This document shows positions 1 to 8,191 of a stretch of DNA of 41,880 bases, in pieces. The notes beneath the pieces were generated by a model, which worked only from the letters and a program-made list of their open reading frames with translations, was not told where the DNA came from and searched no databases. The position numbers and the translations under genes were made by a program. The first letter of the stretch is position 1, and each line of letters begins with the position of its first letter. The stretch lies in contig NZ_QRIL01000033.1 of NCBI RefSeq assembly GCF_003471165.1, positions 1 to 41,880 on the forward strand, given 5' to 3'. Origin of the DNA: Ruminococcus sp. AM22-13. Lineage in GTDB: Bacteria > Bacillota > Clostridia > Lachnospirales > Lachnospiraceae.

Positions 1-199
1 ACTGCGATAATCTGTATTTACTGATATCACGCTTTTCACATAAAGATGTTATTTTATCCGCAATATGCTTCTCTACCTACAAGTAACTATACCTCATTTC
101 CACATTAGGAAGCATACGCATAAAAAAATAAAGATACTTTCGTTTCCGCAAAAGTCATTTTCGCCTATATATTTTTATGATATCATAGGTTGTTTCATT

Positions 200-345
200 T
201 GTCACATAAAACTTTGAAGCACAAATAAGCTCCTCTCTCCGGCTTATCTTTCCCCTGACGAATAGTAGAAAGCCTGTGAGCGATCACGATTCTGATGCAT
301 TTCAGAGTCTCATCAATCGCATTTCCGGTTACCGTCCTGTCATCA
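200..345 (-). pseudogene. Remnant of an ABC exporter ATPase C-terminus
   Basis: A short minus-strand reading frame contains DETLKCIRIVIAHRLSTIRQ, which matches the D-loop to H-loop region of ABC exporter nucleotide-binding domains (the RIVIAHRLSTI block). No Walker A or signature motif lies nearby and the frame ends soon after, so this is a fragment. It sits just downstream of the oxidoreductase gene that ends at 386. The rest of bases 1-385 shows no other gene; a possible degenerate copy of the dispersed intergenic repeat lies around 75-125. A chance match is possible but unlikely given the motif length. Confidence 0.5.
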
Positions 346-385
346 TTAAGTCTGTCTGCAAGTCGTTTACCAGTTACAGAACTGC

Positions 386-1375
386 TTATTTTATATCTGC
401 CGGAAATGATATTCCGCATTGCTTCCGCATCTCATCCATCAGCTCCAACGCATTCAGAGAACGCTGTGTATGTCTTACTGCTGACTCCTTCCCATCGATC
501 ATTTTCAGGAAATGTTCCAGTTCATATTTCATGGCATTTTCTGTTTCTCTATGATAAAGAGTTTCTTCTTTTCCGTCTCTGAAAATAATCTTCACGTTCT
601 CAGGGCTGTTGATATTTCCCCAGAATTGCAGCACTCCCTTTTCGCCCTGAATCTCATTTGGCAACAGCGAATCCGTGATCTTGGAATAGGACACTTCTGC
701 TATTTTATCGGGATATTTAGCAAGAATCGTTCCTGCTCCGTCAATTTCACCCCTGAGCTTTACAGAAAATCCGCAGATAGTATCTGGCTTTCCAAGCAGA
801 TCCAGTAGTGTATGTATACTGTAAACACCGATATCCATCAACGCTCCTGCTGAACATTCCCTGCTGAAGATATTGTGCTCTTTTCCTTCTTTAAAGCTGT
901 CATATCTGCTGGAATACTGGCAATATATAAATGTCGCTTTTCGAATCTCACCAATTCTGTTCAGGCTCTTTTTTATAACTTCCATACCCGGATCAAAAGC
1001 TGTACGCATAGCCTCCAGAAGGACGAGTTTCTTTTCATATGCGAGTTGAAACATCTCTTCTGCTTCCCTGTGATTTGATGCAAGAGATTTCTCACAGAGA
1101 ACATGTTTTCCTGCATTCAGAAGCTTCATTACCTGTTCATAATGCATATGATTGGGAGTTGCCACATAAACAGCTTCCACCTCCGGATCTGCTGACAACA
1201 TATCCAGACTGTTATAAGCTTTTTCAGCTCCATGTATGCCGGCAAATTTCTCTGCTTTTTTCATATCTCTGGAATAAGCAGCTACATACTGAAACTCCGG
1301 ATATTCTTTTGCAGCCTGCAAAAATTTCTCTGTAATCTTACTTGTGCCGATCGTGGCAAATCCTGTTTTTCTCAT
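386..1375 (-). CDS. Gfo/Idh/MocA family NAD(P)-dependent oxidoreductase
   Basis: This 329-residue cytoplasmic protein has an N-terminal Rossmann fold beginning FATIGTSKITEKFL, the ATPNHMHYEQ strand, and the CEKSLASN block (EKP-like, with Ser replacing the usual Pro) typical of Gfo/Idh/MocA enzymes. The C-terminal half is the usual substrate and oligomerisation domain. The start follows AGGAGG at good spacing. It is the last gene of a run with the sugar ABC importer (binding protein, ATPase, permease), which suggests it oxidises or reduces the imported sugar or a 3-oxo derivative. The closest general type is the dihydrodiol dehydrogenase-like branch. The exact substrate cannot be read from sequence. 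Confidence 0.88.
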   Translation of the reverse strand: MRKTGFATIGTSKITEKFLQAAKEYPEFQYVAAYSRDMKKAEKFAGIHGAEKAYNSLDMLSADPEVEAVYVATPNHMHYEQVMKLLNAGKHVLCEKSLASNHREAEEMFQLAYEKKLVLLEAMRTAFDPGMEVIKKSLNRIGEIRKATFIYCQYSSRYDSFKEGKEHNIFSRECSAGALMDIGVYSIHTLLDLLGKPDTICGFSVKLRGEIDGAGTILAKYPDKIAEVSYSKITDSLLPNEIQGEKGVLQFWGNINSPENVKIIFRDGKEETLYHRETENAMKYELEHFLKMIDGKESAVRHTQRSLNALELMDEMRKQCGISFPADIK

Positions 1376-1424
1376 GTACAGCCTCCTTGTTTAATTTCCT
1401 GATTAACCAGATACGCGCTCCCAT

Positions 1425-2441
1425 TTATTTATGCAACTTTCCACGAATCTTCGGTCCTGCTACCTGAATCATGATTACGATTAATAAAATCATACCCTTA
1501 ATTGCATTATTAATCAAGGAATCCATCTTCAGACTGACAATAATCTTGTCAATGACCGTATACGACATAGCTCCAAACAGGATTCCCAGACATTTTCCTT
1601 TCCCACCAGACATACTGATTCCGCCAAGTACAACTGCTGCAATCGCATACATCTCATAACTTGTTCCTGTCGTTGCCGGGTCTGCCGAGGCGTTCATTGC
1701 AATCCAAAGAAAAGCAGCCACACCTGTCAGTGCCCCACAGATCACAAATACAGAGATCTTCATGGCAGGTACACTGATTCCCGCCATTCTTGCCCCTTTC
1801 AGATTACTTCCTACCGCGCAGACTTTTTTTCCATATTTCGTGCTTGTTGTGAGAAACACAAACAATACAGTCAGCACGATCAGTACGATTCCCACATAAG
1901 GAATGCTGGCTGCTTTTCCGTTTCCCATGTTGTAGAGCATCTGATAGGAGCTTTTATCATTTGCCATCTTATATACAGAGCTGCCGTTTCCAATGAGTGC
2001 TTTATCCACATGCTGGCAGAAATACTGTGCAAAAGAACGGTACATCAGCATGGTTGCCAGAGTCACAATAAATGCAGGCATTTCTATCAGGCCTACCATA
2101 ACCCCGTTTACCAGTCCACAGACTGCGCCAAATCCAACCGCAAACAGAAAAGTAAGCAAAATATTGTCTGTCATGTTAAAGATCATAACGGAAAAACCGC
2201 CATCCAGAGCAAGCATTGCCCCTACAGACAGGTCAATCTCACCAGTAAGACATACAAGTCCCATGCCGAGCCCGATGATCCCGATCACCGCTGAATGTCG
2301 AAATACGTTCATTACCCCGCTCCAGGTAAGTCCGCTGGATGTAAAGGCATATACTGCAAAAATTGCAACAAACACCAATATATAACTGTATTCTCCGCAG
2401 AAGCTCATGATTCCTGCAGAAGCTGATTTTTTCTTGTTCAT
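1425..2441 (-). CDS. Sugar ABC transporter permease (ribose/xylose type)
   Basis: This 338-residue polytopic membrane protein belongs to the branched-chain/ribose permease fold (BPD_transp_2). Hydrophobic segments run throughout, and GLGMGLVCLTGEIDLSVGAM and the AVVLGGISMSGGKGKCLGIL region are typical of RbsC-like permeases. The start has GGGAG at good spacing. It lies 2 bp after the ATPase gene and belongs to the same minus-strand operon as the binding protein at 4145-5200. By family it imports a monosaccharide or small glycoside as a dimer with the ATPase. Its position in the glycoside island suggests an unusual hexose, pentose or keto-sugar substrate; this is inference. Confidence 0.93.
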   Translation of the reverse strand: MNKKKSASAGIMSFCGEYSYILVFVAIFAVYAFTSSGLTWSGVMNVFRHSAVIGIIGLGMGLVCLTGEIDLSVGAMLALDGGFSVMIFNMTDNILLTFLFAVGFGAVCGLVNGVMVGLIEMPAFIVTLATMLMYRSFAQYFCQHVDKALIGNGSSVYKMANDKSSYQMLYNMGNGKAASIPYVGIVLIVLTVLFVFLTTSTKYGKKVCAVGSNLKGARMAGISVPAMKISVFVICGALTGVAAFLWIAMNASADPATTGTSYEMYAIAAVVLGGISMSGGKGKCLGILFGAMSYTVIDKIIVSLKMDSLINNAIKGMILLIVIMIQVAGPKIRGKLHK

Positions 2442-2443
2442 GT

Positions 2444-3937
2444 TTATTCTCCCTTCTGCGCTGCATTTGTGGAATACAGCATTACTGTTTTTTCATCGAT
2501 TTCTTCATGTTTAAGGACTTTTATAACAGTTCCTTCATAAAATACCGCACAATAATCCGCCACCTTCGCAAGCTCCGGAATCTCCAGTGTATTGATCAGG
2601 ATCGTCTTTCCGGTATCTGCCAGTTTCAGGATCAGTTTATAGATCTCTGCCTTGGCTCCTACATCAATCCCCTGCGTTGGATTATCCAGAAGAAGGATGT
2701 CTGCTTCTGTGTTCAGCCATCGTGCCAGAAATACTTTCTGCTGGTTTCCACCACTTAAGGAAGTGATTGGATCATCAGGATCTTCTGCTTTTACAGAGAG
2801 CATCTCTTTGTATCTCTCATAGCGTTTTCTCTCTTTTCCGATCGAAATGAAAGGATGTCTGGCTGAAAGGACCTGTTCGGAAAGATACATATTTTCCAGA
2901 ATACTCATATCCGGGATCACCGAATTCTCTTTCCTGTTGGAAGCCAGCATCGCAATGCCTGCTTTCATAGCTCCCTGAATACTACGGATCTTACAATCTT
3001 TCCCATGAAGTTTCAGTGTCCCACCAGTGACAGGCACTGCCCCGAAAAGTCCCTGCAACAATTCACTACTTCCGGAACCCTGCAGACCTGTCAGACCTAC
3101 GATACTGCCTTTTTTCACTGTAAAATTTACATCGGAAAAACCATATCCGGACAGATGGTCAAGTTCCAGAATATTCTCACCAGGTTCCCTTGCCTGATAA
3201 ATCTCCTGATGGGAAAGCTTCTCTCCTACCATCAGATCCGTCATCTCTTCCTGCGTGATCTCAGAGATCTTTCCGGCCTGCACGAATTCACCATTTCGTA
3301 AAACTGTATATCTGTCAGCGATCTGAAAGATCTCCGGCATCTTGTGAGAGATAAAGATAAAAGAGGTTCCCTTGTCTTTCAGATTTCTGATGATTTGAAA
3401 CAGATGCTCTACTTCATCATTGTTCAACGAAGTGGTCGGTTCATCCAGTATCAGCAGTTTTGCCTTAAAAAACAGTGCTTTTGAGATCTCCAGCAATTGT
3501 TTCTGGCTGGTCTTAAGATTTTCTACTTTTTCTTCCGGATTGATCTCTACCCCGAGTTCTGTAAAAAGCTGCTGTGTTTCCCGGATCATCCGCTTTTTGT
3601 CCAGTGCTCCGGCCTTTCTTTTATATTCTTTCATAAGAAAAATATTCTCATAGACCTTCAGGTCATTAAACAGATTCAGTTCCTGATGGACAAAGGCGAT
3701 TCCCATTTTTTCAGACTGCTGGATCGTCATTTTTTTTATCTTTTTTTCATCAAATTCCATCTCTCCGCTGTCTGCCGGAAAAACACCGGCAAGGATGTTC
3801 ATCAGCGTTGATTTCCCTGCTCCGTTTTCTCCCAGCAGCGCATGGACTTCCCCTTTTTCTATCGTCAGCTCTACCTGCTTCAGGACGGGGATCCCGTTAA
3901 ATGATTTGCAGATATTTCTCATACACAACAAGCTCAT
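2444..3937 (-). CDS. Sugar ABC transporter ATP-binding protein (RbsA/MglA type, two NBDs)
   Basis: At 497 residues this is the usual length for a fused double ATPase of the CUT2 family. The first domain has Walker A GENGAGKST near residue 37, a divergent signature (LKTSQKQLLEI) and Walker B LLILDEPTTSL. The second has a degenerate Walker A-like GLQGSGSSEL, signature LSGGNQQKVFLARWL, and LLLDNPTQGIDVGAK, where the catalytic Glu of Walker B is Asn. Hydrolysis therefore probably relies on the first site, as is common in this family. AGGAGG precedes the start. It energises the permease encoded 2 bp downstream. Confidence 0.95.
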   Translation of the reverse strand: MSLLCMRNICKSFNGIPVLKQVELTIEKGEVHALLGENGAGKSTLMNILAGVFPADSGEMEFDEKKIKKMTIQQSEKMGIAFVHQELNLFNDLKVYENIFLMKEYKRKAGALDKKRMIRETQQLFTELGVEINPEEKVENLKTSQKQLLEISKALFFKAKLLILDEPTTSLNNDEVEHLFQIIRNLKDKGTSFIFISHKMPEIFQIADRYTVLRNGEFVQAGKISEITQEEMTDLMVGEKLSHQEIYQAREPGENILELDHLSGYGFSDVNFTVKKGSIVGLTGLQGSGSSELLQGLFGAVPVTGGTLKLHGKDCKIRSIQGAMKAGIAMLASNRKENSVIPDMSILENMYLSEQVLSARHPFISIGKERKRYERYKEMLSVKAEDPDDPITSLSGGNQQKVFLARWLNTEADILLLDNPTQGIDVGAKAEIYKLILKLADTGKTILINTLEIPELAKVADYCAVFYEGTVIKVLKHEEIDEKTVMLYSTNAAQKGE

Positions 3938-4020
3938 GTTCTCCTCCTGATAATTGTCGCGTTATTTTCACAATGACCGCAGATTATATTTTGTATTTTA
4001 TATATCCTGCAAACAACTAT

Positions 4021-4061
4021 ATGGGACCGCCCCATTAAGGGCGATTAAGGGACGGCCCCAT
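4021..4061 (-). terminator. Intercistronic hairpin between binding protein and ATPase genes
   Basis: Bases 4021-4033 and 4049-4061 form a 13-bp stem with two G-U type differences, very GC-rich, with no long U-run afterwards. It lies between the binding protein gene and the ATPase gene on the minus strand. It would fit partial termination or 3' end protection that keeps binding protein mRNA above transporter mRNA, a common arrangement for sugar ABC operons. A degenerate copy of the dispersed intergenic repeat lies just beyond it at about 4090-4150. Confidence 0.55.
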
Positions 4062-4089
4062 GCTAAAATATGACTTAATTTTATAAATC

Positions 4090-4150
4090 CCCGCTCACCA
4101 TTTATTACTATTCACAAGTGAAATAGGGAACTTACCTGATTTAATTAAAA
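4090..4150. repeat. Degenerate copy of the dispersed intergenic repeat (3' half)
   Basis: The stretch resembles the 3' half of the repeat at 30300-30382: a TTATTACTATTCACAAGTGA block corresponds to the CTTATTGCTCTTCTCAATTGA block, and GGGAACTTACCTGATTTAAT corresponds to GGGGACTTACTTGATTTGGT. It overlaps the stop codon region of the binding protein gene. Copies elsewhere in the window are listed separately. Confidence 0.5.
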
Positions 4151-5200
4151 TGACGGATAATCTTTTACGTTATCAGAATTTACAATCTCGCATGCGATCA
4201 CATGATCCTGCTCTACATCCTTGCCATCCAGATGGTCTACCATATCCTGGATCGCTGTCTGAATCATTGCAGGGCTGTAAGTTACAGAAACAATTCCGCC
4301 ACACTGCTCTGCGATATCCTGATAGCTTTCCCCACGCATTACCGCATAGAGTTCATCAAGACCGCCGCAGCCTGTGATGTATGGTTTATTTCCAAGAAAG
4401 GCTTCTTTCGTGGAATCATCGATTCCGCCACCCTGAAGTGCCTCCAGGATTCCCATTGCAAGTTCATCATCTTCTGCGTAGAACCATTTGATATCTGCAT
4501 TCGCACTGTCACCCAGGAGAGATTCAAAAGAAGTCTTAGTATCGGAACGGCTCCAGTTCATAGCTCCGGAATAAGTAATAGATTTCAGATCATCCTCTGT
4601 CCATTTCTTATCGTCTGCAATCTTTTCACCGTCATATTCCAGTTCACCAGTCAGGTATTCTGTGAATCCATTGTCGCGGAGTGTCGTTACAGAAGAAGTA
4701 TCTCCTTCATATACATAAACTTCTTCTCCCGGTGTCATTCCTTCTGATACGAAATATGCTGCGGCAGCGGCTCCGATTCCTTCATTGTCTCCTTTTACAT
4801 TGGAAACTGCACTCTCAGAAACGCCGTCAATGATACGGTCAAATGCCACATATGGAATCTCGGCATCTACTAACTGCTGGATTGCTGACTGAACAGTATC
4901 ATCAATCGGCTGGATAACAACTGCGATATTGTCCTCTCCGGAAACTACAATGTCTTCAATATTCACAATCTGTTCTGCCGCATCTGCAGAAGTGATCAGC
5001 TCTGCGGTATAATTACCGTCTTTGTTTACTTCCTCGATTTTCTCTTTTGCAAAGGTTGCAACAGAACCTGTCCAGCCATGATCTTCCGGTGCTGTCAGTA
5101 CATAAATATGTGTGGTATCATCTGCTGCATATGCTACAGTACTGAAACTTCCTGCTGCCATTGCAGCTGTCATTAAAATTGCTAATGTTTTTTTCTTCAT
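4145..5200 (-). CDS. Sugar ABC transporter substrate-binding protein
   Basis: This protein of about 350 residues belongs to the ribose-type periplasmic-binding family (Peripla_BP_4). It has a Sec signal peptide of about 25 residues ending in STVAYA-AD, followed by the mature N-terminal strand HIYVLTAPEDHGWTG and the INIEDIVV/AVVIQPIDD region typical of sugar receptors. The start at 5200 is chosen because GGAG lies 8 bases upstream; a longer in-frame start at 5221 is less likely. No lipobox cysteine is visible, which is unusual for a Gram-positive binding protein. It is the first gene of the ABC operon, with paired ATGCAA motifs upstream (5312-5328 on the other strand). Confidence 0.92.
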   Translation of the reverse strand: MKKKTLAILMTAAMAAGSFSTVAYAADDTTHIYVLTAPEDHGWTGSVATFAKEKIEEVNKDGNYTAELITSADAAEQIVNIEDIVVSGEDNIAVVIQPIDDTVQSAIQQLVDAEIPYVAFDRIIDGVSESAVSNVKGDNEGIGAAAAAYFVSEGMTPGEEVYVYEGDTSSVTTLRDNGFTEYLTGELEYDGEKIADDKKWTEDDLKSITYSGAMNWSRSDTKTSFESLLGDSANADIKWFYAEDDELAMGILEALQGGGIDDSTKEAFLGNKPYITGCGGLDELYAVMRGESYQDIAEQCGGIVSVTYSPAMIQTAIQDMVDHLDGKDVEQDHVIACEIVNSDNVKDYPSF

Positions 5201-5550
5201 GATAATTTCTCCTTTTTTCATTAATTTTTTATTTATATGTATGTTCTCTCTTTCGTTTGTCTTTATTTTATATTTTTCCCGAAAACATTTCCTTTCTCAG
5301 GTTTCAGTTTTTTGCATGTATATTGCATCTGCGCCCTGAAAATATATGTCGAGTGCAACAGTCATATATCATTTGTTGCATGGCGTTAAAAAATCATGCA
5401 ACAAATGACAGGCAACTCTCTCACTTTTTGCCTTCTTTCCAATGACGCTCTGCAACATAATCATTTAAAATTGAAAGTTATGAAAAGCACCCTGCCTGTA
5501 AATGCAATAAACTTATCTTATACTTAATATGAAATGGAGGCTGAAAAACA
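5201..5550. promoter_or_regulatory. Divergent control region with RTGCAA operator cluster
   Basis: This 350-bp region separates the ABC operon (minus) from the alpha1/beta1 operon (plus). It contains TTGCAT at 5312-5317 and 5323-5328 (one helical turn apart), TGCAACA at 5354-5360, and a perfect 13-bp inverted repeat CATTTGTTGCATG (5370-5382) / CATGCAACAAATG (5395-5407). ATGCAATAAA at 5502 lies just upstream of a TATACT -10 candidate for the plus operon. The paired half-sites are the kind AraC-family activators use. Similar motifs precede the other glycoside operons. Confidence 0.65.
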
Positions 5551-6441
5551 ATGCAGCACACATATGAAAAACCAGGTCCGAAAAGAGGAATCGCACTCTA
5601 CAGTTATTCCGGTGAATACGGTGTATCCATGAATCTGGAAGACTGTCTGAAGGATATGTACGACTGCGGTGCACACGGAATAGAAATTCTGGCAAATTCA
5701 CATATCCCTTCCTACCCGAATCTGGATGAAGAATGGGTCACAAAATGGTTCACACTTTTAAAAAAATACGACATCGTACCTGCCGAATATGGACACTGGA
5801 TAGACAGCCGACTTTACAAAGGACGGGAGCTGAGTACTCTGGAATCTGTAAAAATGCTGGAACGGGATATTATCATTGCCCACAAATTGGGCTTTCCGGT
5901 CATGCGTACCAAAATGGGAGTCATTGACGATGTGAATACCCCTGTCAGTAACTGGCACGAAATCATCCACGAGGCACTTCCCATTGCCAAAGAATATCAG
6001 GTAAAAATGTGCCCGGAACTTCATATGCCCACAGCACTAAAAAGCAAATATGTAGATGATTACATGGAATTTATCATGAAAGAAAATACGCAGAACTTTG
6101 GATTCAATGTAGATTTCGGAACTTTCCAGAATGTTTTTGAAAGTGATTTTCGTTTACCGGGAATGCCTGCAGATGGCGGCCCGTGCTCCAGACCGGAAGA
6201 TATCATTCCCATCCTGCCTTATGTCTACTGTTGCCATGCCAAATTCAATTATATAACCGAAGATTTCACCGAACCAACGATTCCCTATGAACAACTCATA
6301 ACAATACTGAAAGAACATAACTGGGACGGATATATGCTCAGCGAATACGAAGGGCCTCATAAGGACGAACCCGGATTTGTCTCTGAGCAGCTTCGCAGGC
6401 AGCATATCATGATGAAACGAATCTTAAAGGAGGAAGAATAA
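5551..6441 (+). CDS. C-glycoside deglycosidase alpha subunit-like TIM barrel (DgpC/CarC-like), copy 1
   Basis: This 296-residue protein has the AP-endonuclease-2/sugar isomerase TIM-barrel fold. Candidate metal ligands in family order are E156 and H158 in CPELH, D188 in NVDFG, H229 in CCHAKF and E265 in LSEYEG. The opening KRGIALYSYS is shared with copy 2. The start follows GGAGG at good spacing. The stop is 2 bp before the small beta-like gene, the two-subunit arrangement of DgpBC/CarBC, metal-dependent enzymes that cleave 3-oxo-C-glycosides to aglycone and an anhydro-keto-sugar. This operon has no transporter of its own and is divergent from the ABC importer. A plain isomerase role is the alternative; the beta partner argues against it. 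Confidence 0.82.
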   Translation: MQHTYEKPGPKRGIALYSYSGEYGVSMNLEDCLKDMYDCGAHGIEILANSHIPSYPNLDEEWVTKWFTLLKKYDIVPAEYGHWIDSRLYKGRELSTLESVKMLERDIIIAHKLGFPVMRTKMGVIDDVNTPVSNWHEIIHEALPIAKEYQVKMCPELHMPTALKSKYVDDYMEFIMKENTQNFGFNVDFGTFQNVFESDFRLPGMPADGGPCSRPEDIIPILPYVYCCHAKFNYITEDFTEPTIPYEQLITILKEHNWDGYMLSEYEGPHKDEPGFVSEQLRRQHIMMKRILKEEE

Positions 6442-6443
6442 AT

Positions 6444-6890
6444 ATGCTTGAAAAAGATCTGATACAAACCAGAGGATTTCACAACATCAAACAGTACGGT
6501 AAAATTGTGGGATTTCAGCTCTGTGTACGCCTTACTTATTACAGAGGAATTTTTCTCTCGCAGCTAAGGCCGCAGAAAATTATCGTAGACGGAAAAATTT
6601 ATCCGAAAGAGCAGGTAATCTGGGAAATCAAGGGCAGGGAATATTCCTGTAAAGAGATGGAAACAGAAAGCAACGTGCAGTGGTGCCCAGATGAAACAGC
6701 AATTCTGAAAGTTTACATTGATGGCGGGCTGGAAGAAGGGTACCATGAAATCACAACAGGATACAAATACTCTTCCTCCTATATGCCTCCGAAATTACAA
6801 CAGGATATAGACATTGAAGAAGTAAACCCGTTCCTGGAAATGATGTTCGGACAGCTTCACAGCACAAAAAAAATGCTTCTTGTCTGGTAA
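6444..6890 (+). CDS. C-glycoside deglycosidase beta subunit-like protein (DUF6379 type, DgpB/CarB-like), copy 1
   Basis: This 148-residue protein is predicted to be all-beta. The hallmark YYRGIFLSQLRP near residue 32 is shared with the other two copies, as are the later blocks KVYIDGGLEEGYHE and SSSYMPP. There is no signal peptide. AAAGGAGG overlaps the end of the alpha gene and drives its translation. By family it forms a heteromer with the alpha subunit and helps cap the active site. A strong bidirectional terminator follows. The role is assigned from family resemblance and the fixed alpha-beta gene pairing. Confidence 0.8.
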   Translation: MLEKDLIQTRGFHNIKQYGKIVGFQLCVRLTYYRGIFLSQLRPQKIIVDGKIYPKEQVIWEIKGREYSCKEMETESNVQWCPDETAILKVYIDGGLEEGYHEITTGYKYSSSYMPPKLQQDIDIEEVNPFLEMMFGQLHSTKKMLLVW

Positions 6891-6897
6891 TTCCAAA

Positions 6898-6953
6898 TAA
6901 AAAAATCACCGAATCACTGGGAAAATTTCTTCCGGTAATTCGGTGATTTTTTT
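6898..6953. terminator. Bidirectional rho-independent terminator
   Basis: AAATCACCGAAT (from 6903) pairs perfectly with ATTCGGTGATTT (to 6949) and is flanked by A- and T-runs on both sides. It serves beta1 on the plus strand and the small minus-strand gene at 6973-7173. Confidence 0.9.
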
Positions 6954-6972
6954 AGATTATTTCTGAATGCCT

Positions 6973-7173
6973 TTATCGATTGCTACGGCTGTATTCCTTC
7001 ATAATCTGTACAACCGCTGTGGAGTTTCCTGTAATCATTGCAGAAGATGCTGCAAAATATGCTGCGTTATCTAATATATAATTTTTAAAACGATTAAACA
7101 GAGATCCTTTGTTTGTAGTATTTTCTTTGTTCATTGTTACTGTATTATTTTTTGAAATAGCCATTGTACTCAT
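6973..7173 (-). CDS. Small protein of unknown function (66 aa)
   Basis: I do not recognise this family. The reading frame encodes 66 residues with a polar, Asn/Thr-rich start and a more ordered C-terminal half (SLFNRFKNYILDNAAYFAAS, then AVVQIMKEYSRSNR). AAGGAGA lies 7 bases before the ATG, a better ribosome binding site than most random frames have, and a strong terminator follows the stop. It is divergent from the AraC regulator gene at 7325. No signal peptide or transmembrane segment is obvious. It may be a small regulator or peptide linked to the AraC gene. That is speculation. Confidence 0.6.
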   Translation of the reverse strand: MSTMAISKNNTVTMNKENTTNKGSLFNRFKNYILDNAAYFAASSAMITGNSTAVVQIMKEYSRSNR

Positions 7174-7324
7174 TTTATTCTCTCCTTGTCTTTTGATATC
7201 TATATGTTAACTTTTTCTTTGCTTTCCTTGTTACAACCTGTATTTTAGCCTTGTTTCTCCAGGAAAACCAGTGTTATAATTAACCTGTTTTACAACGATA
7301 TTGACATTTCAGGAGGAATTCTCT

Positions 7325-8182
7325 ATGGCACAGATCTACCACGAAGCCCTGCATCCTATGGGAAATCTTGGAATTCAGATTTCCATGGCAGCGCTTGAAA
7401 GCCCTCACATTCCCATGCACTGGCATGATACTATGGAAATTCTGTTCTGTCTGAACGGAAGCGTCACCATCTGTATCGATCAGGAAACACTTACCCTGTC
7501 CCGAAATCAGCTGATTGTATTCGATTCCAGGATTGTCCATTCCATACACTCCAATTCCAAACTGTACATGTTTCTGTGTATTCATGTAAACAAAAAACAG
7601 CTTTCCGGATACGTTCCTGATCTTGACCTGTACAGCATCTGGTGCCGCCCCGTTCCTCTGGACGATCCCAGATCCACACAGTATATTCATTTGTGTCAGC
7701 TGGCTCATGATCTTACCCGGATAAACATAGAAGAAAAAAGCACCAGCGCCATGCGCTCAGACGGCACGGTTTTGCTGATGCTTGCAGATCTGATTCAATA
7801 TTTTTCTGTTCATACGTTACCGGAAAACACACGCAGGCAGAAGCAGTCTAACGATGTGCTTCGAGAGATCATCGCTTATGTAAATAACCATTATAAGGAT
7901 TCTCTTACCCTTGATGACATGGCTCGTCAAACCGGATTCAGCCGGGAATATTTCTGCCGTTTTTTCAAACAGCATATGGGAATCACTTTTTTACGTTATG
8001 TAAATGAAGTCCGGATTTCTCATGCAGGCAGACTTCTCTCCGATACTGACCTGAGTATTTCTGAAATCATGCAGGAAAGCGGCTTCACCAACCAGACACT
8101 TTTTAACAGACTGTTTAAGGAAATCTACGGAATGACTCCCCGCCAGGCGCGAATCAGCTCCCCTACAGACAAATATATCTGA
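7325..8182 (+). CDS. AraC family transcriptional regulator with cupin sensor
   Basis: This 285-residue protein has an N-terminal cupin-like ligand-binding half (HIPMHWHDTMEILFCLNGSV) and a C-terminal AraC double helix-turn-helix (LTLDDMARQTGFSREYFCRF, then LSISEIMQESGFTNQTLFNR and FKEIYGMTPRQAR). The start at 7325 is set by AGGAGG 7 bases upstream; an earlier in-frame ATG at 7301 precedes that site and is unlikely. It lies between the alpha1/beta1 operon and the ROK kinase gene, facing the latter tail to tail with 9 bp between. It is a candidate activator binding the RTGCAA motifs upstream of the glycoside operons. Confidence 0.93.
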   Translation: MAQIYHEALHPMGNLGIQISMAALESPHIPMHWHDTMEILFCLNGSVTICIDQETLTLSRNQLIVFDSRIVHSIHSNSKLYMFLCIHVNKKQLSGYVPDLDLYSIWCRPVPLDDPRSTQYIHLCQLAHDLTRINIEEKSTSAMRSDGTVLLMLADLIQYFSVHTLPENTRRQKQSNDVLREIIAYVNNHYKDSLTLDDMARQTGFSREYFCRFFKQHMGITFLRYVNEVRISHAGRLLSDTDLSISEIMQESGFTNQTLFNRLFKEIYGMTPRQARISSPTDKYI

Positions 8183-8191
8183 TGCAGTTAT

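Noticed and set aside
60..125. Possible further copy of the dispersed repeat
   Set aside because: Only short stretches (TTTCCACATTAGGAAGCATAC) resemble the copy at 41434; not enough to call.
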